Source: Closterium sp. NIES-65
Taxonomy: Eukaryota; Streptophyta; Zygnematophyceae; Desmidiales; Closteriaceae
NCBI GenBank assembly: GCA_948144175.1
Contig: CANXME010000212.1
Span: forward strand, 1,022,001-1,086,000
Direction of reading: 5' to 3'
Length of the DNA: 64,000 nucleotides
A model generated the notes under the pieces. That model saw only the letters and a list, made by a program, of their open reading frames with translations. It was not told where the DNA came from and did not search any database. Of this stretch, positions 57,221 through 64,000 are shown one piece after another (positions within the stretch are counted from its first letter, which is position 1; each line of letters opens with the position of its first letter). The position numbers and the translations under genes were made by a program.

Positions 57221-59782
57221 GTGAAGTGGCTTTCCATGTTATCCAGCCACCGAATCTGTCGCGGGTTGAGGTTGGGTTGGGCTCGCAGGTACTGTAGGGA
57301 TTTGTGGTCCGTGCGAACAGTGACGTCGGCGCCCACCAGGTAGCATCGCCATAATTTAAACGCGTGGATGATGGCGAGCATCTCCTTGTCGTGGATCGGT
57401 AGTTGCGCTCGGCAGCTTGCAGCTTGCGTGATTCGTAGGCGATCGACTGCAACCCGTTCCCGAAGTCCTGGAGAAGCACTGCTCCGATGGCGAAATCTGA
57501 GGCGTCGGTTACGACTTCGAACGGCTTCGATGGGTCGGCGATGCGTAGCACAGGAGGGGAAACCAGAAAATTCTTGAGCTCCTGGAAAGCCGCCTCTGCC
57601 TCCTCCCCCCACACGAAATTCTTGTCCTTGTGCAGCAGGTCAGTCAGCGGGCCGGTTATCCCCGCCATATTCGGGATAAACCGCCGGACGTAATTCACGA
57701 ACCCGAGAAAACTCTGGAGTTCTGTGACGTTCGTCGGGGACTTCCACTCGTGGATGGTCTTGATTTTCGCCGGGTCGATTTTAATGCCGTCGCGCGAGAT
57801 TACGTGCCCCAGAAATTCCAACTCCTGCTTAAAGAACTTGCACTTAGAGCCCTTGGTGATGAGACGGTTCGCCTGTAGCCGCTGAAAAACCGCGTCCAGG
57901 TCCTTGAGGTGTTGCTCCCGTGTCTTGCTAAAAATCAGGATATCGTCCAAATAGACGATCACACATTGGTCTAGAAGGTCGCGAAAAACCCTGTTCATGG
58001 TCAGTTGAAATGTCGAAGGCGCGTTCGTGAGGCCAAAAGGCATCACTGAGAATTCGTAACTCCCGTAGCGTGTGCGAAACGCGGTCTTGTGACAGTCGTC
58101 GGCGAAGACCCGGATCTGGTGGTAACCGCCACGTAAATCGATTTTTGAGAAGTAGCGAGCGCCGCGAAGTTGGTCGAGAAGGTCGTCGGTGCGTGGGATT
58201 GGGTAGCGAGACTTAATTGTCACCCTGTTCAACGCGCGATAATCGATGCACATGCGAAGCCCGCCGTCCTTCTTCGGTGTGAACAGGATCGGTGCCGCGA
58301 ACGGAGAGGTACTGGGCCGAATGAATCCTTTCGCCAACAGTTCTTCAATTTGTCGGCGCAGTTCCTCGAGTTTCGGCTGGGTCAACCGCCACTGTGAGCG
58401 AACAGTAGGTTGCGCGCCAGGTTCCAGCTGGATCTTGTGGTCTTCGGGTCTTTCGGGTGGCAGCCCAGGTGGCAAATCGTCCGGGAAAATGTCGGGGTAC
58501 TGTCGAATCAGCTCCGCTAAATCCGGAGGAACAGCTGCACACAGCTTCTCAATGTCCTTTGCGTCGGTGTCGGCTGCCAACTCGCGCAAGCAAACGGCGA
58601 ACAGCTGCGCAACCCTGTTGAAATGGTAGGCGAGGGTGATGGCTTTGACGCACGGGGTTTGGACGCAGTCGGGCGTCCAAGCAGGCAACTTGATTAATCC
58701 CTCGTGCTTGCTGACGCAGCACGAACCCGTTGTCCAGTCGATGACGGGGTTTTGCCGTCGCAGCCAATCGTGTCCCAGCAGCACGTCACAGCCGTCCAGC
58801 GTCGTCGCGAGAAACTTCATGCTGAAGCCGAAATCGTCGCCGCACTCGATCCGTACCGTCCGTGTTTCTTCCGTTATCGCCACAGGCGTCCCATCCACGA
58901 GTCGTGCGTCAATTTCGGGCAGACACCTGTCCAGCTGCATGTTGCATTTTTTTGCGCTCGCCAAGTTGAAGAGGCTATGGCTGGCCCCCCCATCGACGAA
59001 CATTTATAACAGATGTTTCCCCACCTTGCCAACAACCAGCATGATCCACATGATTATCCCCGTTATTCGGCTGAGTGCGATCGATTGCATGAATCGGAAC
59101 CACGACTCGCTGGGGATGGTGGTGTTCGGGCGACGGAGCACAGTCAGTAAAGGGCCCGATATTTACAGACTCTTCCCATTTCCCTGCTCCTTCCTGTCGT
59201 CCCCTGTCAGCGGCATCTTCTCCCTGCAGTCTTTTTTCCAGTGACCCGTCTTCCCACACCGGAAACACGCGCTCCTAGGAGGGTGGTCGGGTGTATGGAC
59301 GGCGTTGATTGTGGCCCGATGGGTCTGGCCACGAAAACCTCTCCCATCATTGGAAGCTGTTCTTGCGTACTGCATCAGCGCATCTGTAGACTCTGCCACG
59401 CGTACAGCTTCGAGAAACGATGTCGGGCGGCTGCGACGAACCTCGAACTGTATTTCGTACTTGAGGCCGCTTACGTATCTATCCAACCGTTCTGCTTCCG
59501 ACATGTCATCGATCTGGTCAGCAAAGCCCATAAATGACACTGTGTAGTCTTGGACGGATCCCATCTGCGACCAGGTACGCAGCTTCATGCGAGCTTGCTC
59601 CGAGGCGGATACGTGCTCGAAACGGTCTCGCAAGGCTGTGCCCCACTCCTTCCATGTGCGTATCGTGGTCACTCCGAAGATTGATGATGCAGCTTGATTC
59701 ACCACTGTAGAGGTCCCGTCTGCCACATGTGTCACACCTGTCGGCGTCCCCGTTTCCAAGGTTCGGCGCCACCACTCAAGTG

Positions 59783-59911
59783 TGTGAGAATACTAGAACA
59801 GGAATGAAATGACTAAGTGAAAGTTGGGTACAAATACAAACCCTAGAGAGCTGTACCCCATATGTGCTACCCCACAATAGCCTACAACAGCTATGTCATA
59901 TATATCTGACA
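59783..59911 (-). repeat. 3' LTR of copia element H
   Basis: 129 bp. On the minus strand it reads TGTCAGATATATATGAC...ATTCTCACA. The five bases on its outer side are AAGTG, the expected target duplication; the partner is outside the window. Confidence 0.9.
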
Positions 59912-62900
59912 CACCCCCATAGGCAAAGTGGGGGAGAACAAGGGGTCACAAGACCAGTCAAGCAAAGTAAAGCAAAACAAGCTCAGGGTGGATCACAAAG
60001 TCACCACACAGTCCGAGCACAAGAGCAGGGCCAGAGGCCAGTTCACATGCAGGAGTACAGACATATATATATAAAACTAGACAAGCAAGAGCAGGTATAT
60101 ATATGTCACAGTACAAGTAAAGTCAAGAGGAGAGTAAGTGACACAAGACAGGCACAAGACCCAGCTGGGTGCAGAAGCGCTGATGGTCACAAGGCGCGAG
60201 TGCCTTGGTGAACACATCAGCAGTGTTGGCCTCAGAGGCCACGTACGCGAGCCGCAACTGTCCACGCTGCTGTAGCTCACGAGCAAGGAAGTAGCGAAGA
60301 GCAATGTGCTTCGTTCTGTGCTCCAGACGCTGTTCTCGACACAAGGCCAGCATGGCCTTGTTGTCTACGTACAGCACTGGAGGAGAACGAGGAGGCTCTC
60401 CAAGGTCAGTCAGCAGGTAGGTGAGCCAGCGAAGCTCCCGTGCAGCCATGGCCCCGGCGTAGATCTCAGCCTCACAACTGGAGCTGAGAACCGAAGACGA
60501 ACGAGTAGCCCTCCACGAGACAGAGCCGGAACCAAGACTGAAGGTGTAACCCTGTGACGACCGCTGCGTAGCCTGGTCGTCAGCCCAAGAAGCGTCAGCG
60601 TGGCCTGTAAGGACTACTGGACTCCGCCCTCCAAGCACTAGCCCCATGCCCAACGTACTGCACAGGTAGCGCAATACCCTCTTCGCTGCAGCCATGTGCT
60701 CTAGTCGGTGTCTCCTAGGAGCAACATAGCGTGCAAGAATGCTCAGAGGGTATGCAAGGTCAGGTCGTGTGCAGGTCATCAGGTACATGAGGCAGCCAAC
60801 AAGCTCTGGGTACGGGCCACTCGACTCTACGGACTCATCCGAAGGCAGAGCTGAGAGCGAGTGACGAGTAGACAGAGGAGTGGCCTGAGGCGAGGAGTAC
60901 GTGAAGCCGAAGCGGTGAAGGACCTGCTGCACCATGTGTGACTGAGTCAAGGTAATGGTGCGGCGTGCTCTGTCCCGAGTGATCTGCAAGCCAAGGTAGC
61001 TGCGCAGTTCACCCAGGTCTGTGCACGTGTGTCTCTTCAGCAGCTCGGACTTCACGTAGGCGAGTCCAGCAGTGTCCGCTGTGGCAAAGACCAAGTCGTC
61101 GACGTACACGAGGATGTAGAACGGCGGCAGTGAAGTGTCGGTGCGCAGAAACAGCGACGGGTCAGCAGTAGAAGGAGCAAACCCAAGAGCCGCAAGCGTA
61201 GTCCTCAGTGTGTCGTGCCACTCACGCGGTGCCTGGCGGAGACCGTAGACTGGCCGTCGGAGGCTCCACTGGGTGCCAGGAGGAAAAGTCCCAGTGAAGC
61301 CAGGTGGACGGCGCAGCCAGATCTCCTCGTGCAGGCTACCCTGCAGGAACGCAGTGCTGAAGTCGAGAGAGTGAAGCTCGTAGTCGCGCTGAGCGGCTAT
61401 GTGAAGCAGCACCCGAAGAGTGGTCATCTTTGGGGTGGGAGAGAAGGTCTGAAAGTAGTCAACTCCCTGCCGCTGACTGAAGCCACGAGCAACGTACCGC
61501 GCCTTGAAGACAGGTGGAGAGCCCGGCGGCCGCTTCACCCTCAAGATCCACATGCCACTGACGATGTTCGCCCCAGGAGGGGGAACTGCGTCAACGTAGG
61601 TGCCTGTGGACTTCCAGGAAGCCATCTCTGCATCCATAGCTGCCTGCCACTGAGAGGAGTAGGGACCCTCTACGGCCTCCGCGTAAGAGCGCGGAGTCGG
61701 GATGTCTACTGCATCCGGGTCTCCCTCAGGAGCAAGCAGTACAGACGCGAGATGAGGTGAAGCAGCCGCCAGACACTGTAACTCCTCCTGCCTGTCCTCT
61801 AGGACGTTCGTGCCAAGAGCACACTCACCCCCGACGGACGGAGGACAGACAGACGCAGACTCAGCAACAAGACTAGCAGCGTAGTCTAGACGACAGCGAG
61901 CAGCAAAGTCGACGAGCTCAGCGACAAGAGCAGACGCAGCAGTGGACTCAAAAGAGGGGTCAGTGACGACAGTAGCAAGCAGACGCGTGACAGTAGGACT
62001 GGCAGCACGAAGGGAGTCCGACTCAGGGTCGGCAAGTGCAGGAAGAGAGGAAGAAGGAGGAGAAGGCAAAGGGGCACGCAGAGGAGCAGAGGACGGACGC
62101 AGAGACATCCGGTGCGTGCCAGGGACATGAGGAGGACGCTGACGTGAACCGCGACCACTAGCGCGAGCAGGACGAAGAGGCGACGCGGGACGAGACGCAG
62201 GCTCACGACGCTCAGCAAGACCTCCAGTAGGACCAGTGTAAGGAGAGGGAGCAGGCAGTGGAGAGGAAGGCTCCAACAGTGACTGCGACTGGACAGGCTG
62301 TGGACACCCTACCAGAGGAGAAAGACCAAGAACCTGCTGCAGGAGCGGAACGAAGTACGGCCGAGGCCGCGCGGCAGCTCCAGACTCAGCAGGGACAGCA
62401 CCAGCACCACCAACACCCTCAGCGACAGCACCAGCGCCACCAACACCTCCAGCGGCAGGACCTCCAGCAGTACCAGCAGCAGAACCACCGCCAGGACAGA
62501 CAGCAGTAGGCTCAGCACCAACACCCTCAGCAGCTCGAGCTCCAGTAGGACCCGCAGGCCCAGCAGCTCCGGGACCGGCAGCACCAGCACCCTCGACGGT
62601 CGAAGAAGCTCCAGCTCCAGCAGCACGCCTCCAGCGGCGAGCAAACCACTCGCGCAGCTCTTGTGGAGAGAGGGGCTCCCGGCGAGACGCAGCAGCACGA
62701 GAAACCCTAGGCTCAGCAGCTCCAGACGCAGCACCCCCAGGCTCAGCAGCTCCAGACTCAGCACCCCCAGGCTCAGCAGCTCCCGACCCAGCACCCCAAG
62801 CCCCAACACCCTCTAGCTCAGCAGCTCCAGGCACAGCACCCCCCGGCTCAGCACCCCCAGGCTCAGCAACCTCCGCAGTAGCACCCCCAGGCCCAGCACC

Positions 62901-64000
62901 CCCAGCCTCAGCACCCCCAGTAGCAGCACCTCCAGGCTCGGCACCCCGGCGCACAGCACCCCCAGAGTCAGCACCCCCAGGCCCAGCACCCGCAGCAGCA
63001 CCAGAGTCACCAGTAACCTCGACCGGGTCAACTGCGTCTACCTGGGACACACCGGAGGGGGCAGGAACCTGAGGGGGGAGGGGGTCTACCGGGGGGGGAA
63101 CCGGCACAAGGAAGTCCGGCGGAGGGGGGAGGGAAGGAGTGCGGTAGGGGAAGAGGCGGTAGAAGGGGACTGACTCGTCGAACGTGACGTCCTGGGAGGA
63201 CAGAACACGACGAGAGGAGGGGTGGTAAAACTGCCACCCGGGAGCGTCTGTGGGGAAGCCAAGGAAGACACAGGGAGCAGCACGAGGGGACAGCTTGTCC
63301 GCAGACAAGTCGCGGACAAACGCCCGAGATCCCCAGACACGGAACGCCGACGCATCGCCAACCTTCCCCGTCCACAGCAAGACTGGGGACATCGCGGGCC
63401 GAGAGACCCGGGGGTGAAGGTTGAGCTGATGCGGCGCGTACCTCACCGCAAACGGCCACAGAAAATGGGGGGCAGCCGCATGCATCATGGACGTACGAGC
63501 GATATCCATGACCATGCCAATGCGGCGCTCAGCAATCCCATTTTGCTGTGGAGAGTCCGGAAGCGTGAAGTTCTGGCGGATCCCCCGTGCACGACAGTAG
63601 TCTCGCAGAAGGCGCGAGGAGAACTCTCCGCCTCTGTCCGAGTGCAGACGCAGAACAGGAAAGTCTGAGCCGAAGCTCTTCCTGAGCTGGAGACGAGCCT
63701 CGCGGATCCAGTCGATCAGCACCTCAGTGACAGCACCCTTGCTGCGCAAGGGGAGGACTGTGGTGTAACGCGAGTAGTCGTCAACCACCAACAGAAAGTA
63801 GCGCTCGTGACCCTGCCCACGGACGGGGGCTGGGCCCCACACGTCCATGTGAAGCGTCTGCAGAGGAGCCTCTGTCGGGGGGAACTGGGAGGAGTGAGGA
63901 GCAGCCCGGAGGCGACCCTCGATACAGGGGACACAGGAAGGTCCTGGCCCGGAGGGAAGGGGAGGGAGAGACTGGGGAAGACCAGAGACAAGGACACGGG
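59783..64000 (-). mobile_element. Ty1/copia LTR retrotransposon H, 3' part, runs off window
   Basis: Minus-strand copia element inserted in the Gag region of E. Its 3' LTR is 59783-59911. The RNase H end is at about 60123, RVT_2 with YVDD at about 61095 (domain about 60850-61660), the pentapeptide linker at about 62680-63010, and the integrase core at about 63300-63850. GAG-pre-integrase-side sequence (CVPCIEGRLRAAPHSS) continues to the right edge. The visible part looks whole. Gag, leader and 5' LTR lie beyond the window. Its LTR is closest to that of element A. Confidence 0.93.

Larger units (their letters stand above)
40645..59782 (-). mobile_element. Ty3/gypsy chromovirus E, split by copia insertions
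   Basis: Minus-strand gypsy element in three visible segments: 57221-59782, 49407-49748 and 40645-42128. From the right: Gag with zinc knuckle CFRCGKTGHWKKDC (about 59220-59760), protease region (FVDGGASHS, about 58990), reverse transcriptase with YLDD (about 57930-58400), RNase H (TDASDFAIGAVLLQD, about 57500), the H2C2 integrase end (about 49410-49480), integrase core (about 41500-42000), and a C-terminal chromodomain-like stretch (HVDFLIRWTDRTSEDDTWVP, about 40975-41070). The 3' LTR is at 40645-40920, next to a C-rich polypurine complement. Copia elements F and G lie between the segments, and H bounds the right end within Gag. The 5' LTR is outside the window. Apart from the insertions it has few visible breaks. 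Confidence 0.9.

Overview
The window is a retrotransposon-rich stretch of a eukaryotic nuclear genome. It holds three spliced host genes between about 8.4 and 23.4 kb. A pro-region-bearing subtilase of plant type, a pectin methylesterase (PME) with an N-terminal PMEI-type pro-region, Ty1/copia elements and a Ty3/gypsy chromovirus together point to a streptophyte (a land plant or a charophyte-grade alga). I cannot name the species from sequence alone. GT-AG introns, long polypyrimidine tracts and the element families exclude a bacterium.

Layout. 0.1-7.5 kb: copia element A, with matching short LTRs and a 5-bp target duplication. 7.5-8.4 kb: spacer with small repeats. 8.4-12.25 kb (minus): an F-box/leucine-rich-repeat gene carrying a (CAG)n/poly-Ala tract. 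12.26-14.12 kb: shared upstream region of two divergent genes. 14.12-19.91 kb (plus): a six-exon subtilase gene. All its splice phases agree, giving about 1258 codons with the D, H, N and S catalytic positions present. 20.57-23.41 kb (minus): a four-exon PMEI-PME gene of about 761 codons, convergent with the subtilase. 23.4-25.2 kb: AT-richer spacer. 25.2-34.1 kb: the 3' part of a minus-strand copia element (C), interrupted by a complete plus-strand copia element (B). 35.0-38.8 kb: a different copia lineage (D, minus) with an LTR of about 530 bp. It seems to sit next to the PBS of another LTR element (K). 40.6-59.8 kb: one minus-strand Ty3/gypsy chromovirus (E), split by two full-length copia insertions (F and G) and bounded on the right by a third (H), which runs off the window.

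The copia elements A, B, C, F, G and H form one group: LTRs of about 127-132 bp; a poly-Gly Gag with an unusual C-X13-C-X3-H-X4-C motif; a pentapeptide minisatellite between integrase and reverse transcriptase; and a conserved C6/G6 hairpin beside the 3' LTR. In those with a visible 5' part there is also a GC-rich repetitive leader. LTR pairs differ by only about 1-3 positions in roughly 130, so these insertions are recent.

The most unusual signal is in the host genes. At exon edge after exon edge there is a decayed tandem copy of the exon end together with its splice site, lying in the adjacent intron. The subtilase shows this at nearly every junction, including a copy of the catalytic-His exon in which His reads as Pro. 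The F-box gene and the PME show the same pattern more weakly. This suggests introns that grow, or arise, by short tandem duplication across splice sites. A second theme is the subtilase beside a PME whose linker carries an RRLL processing motif, the kind of site that plant subtilases cut.
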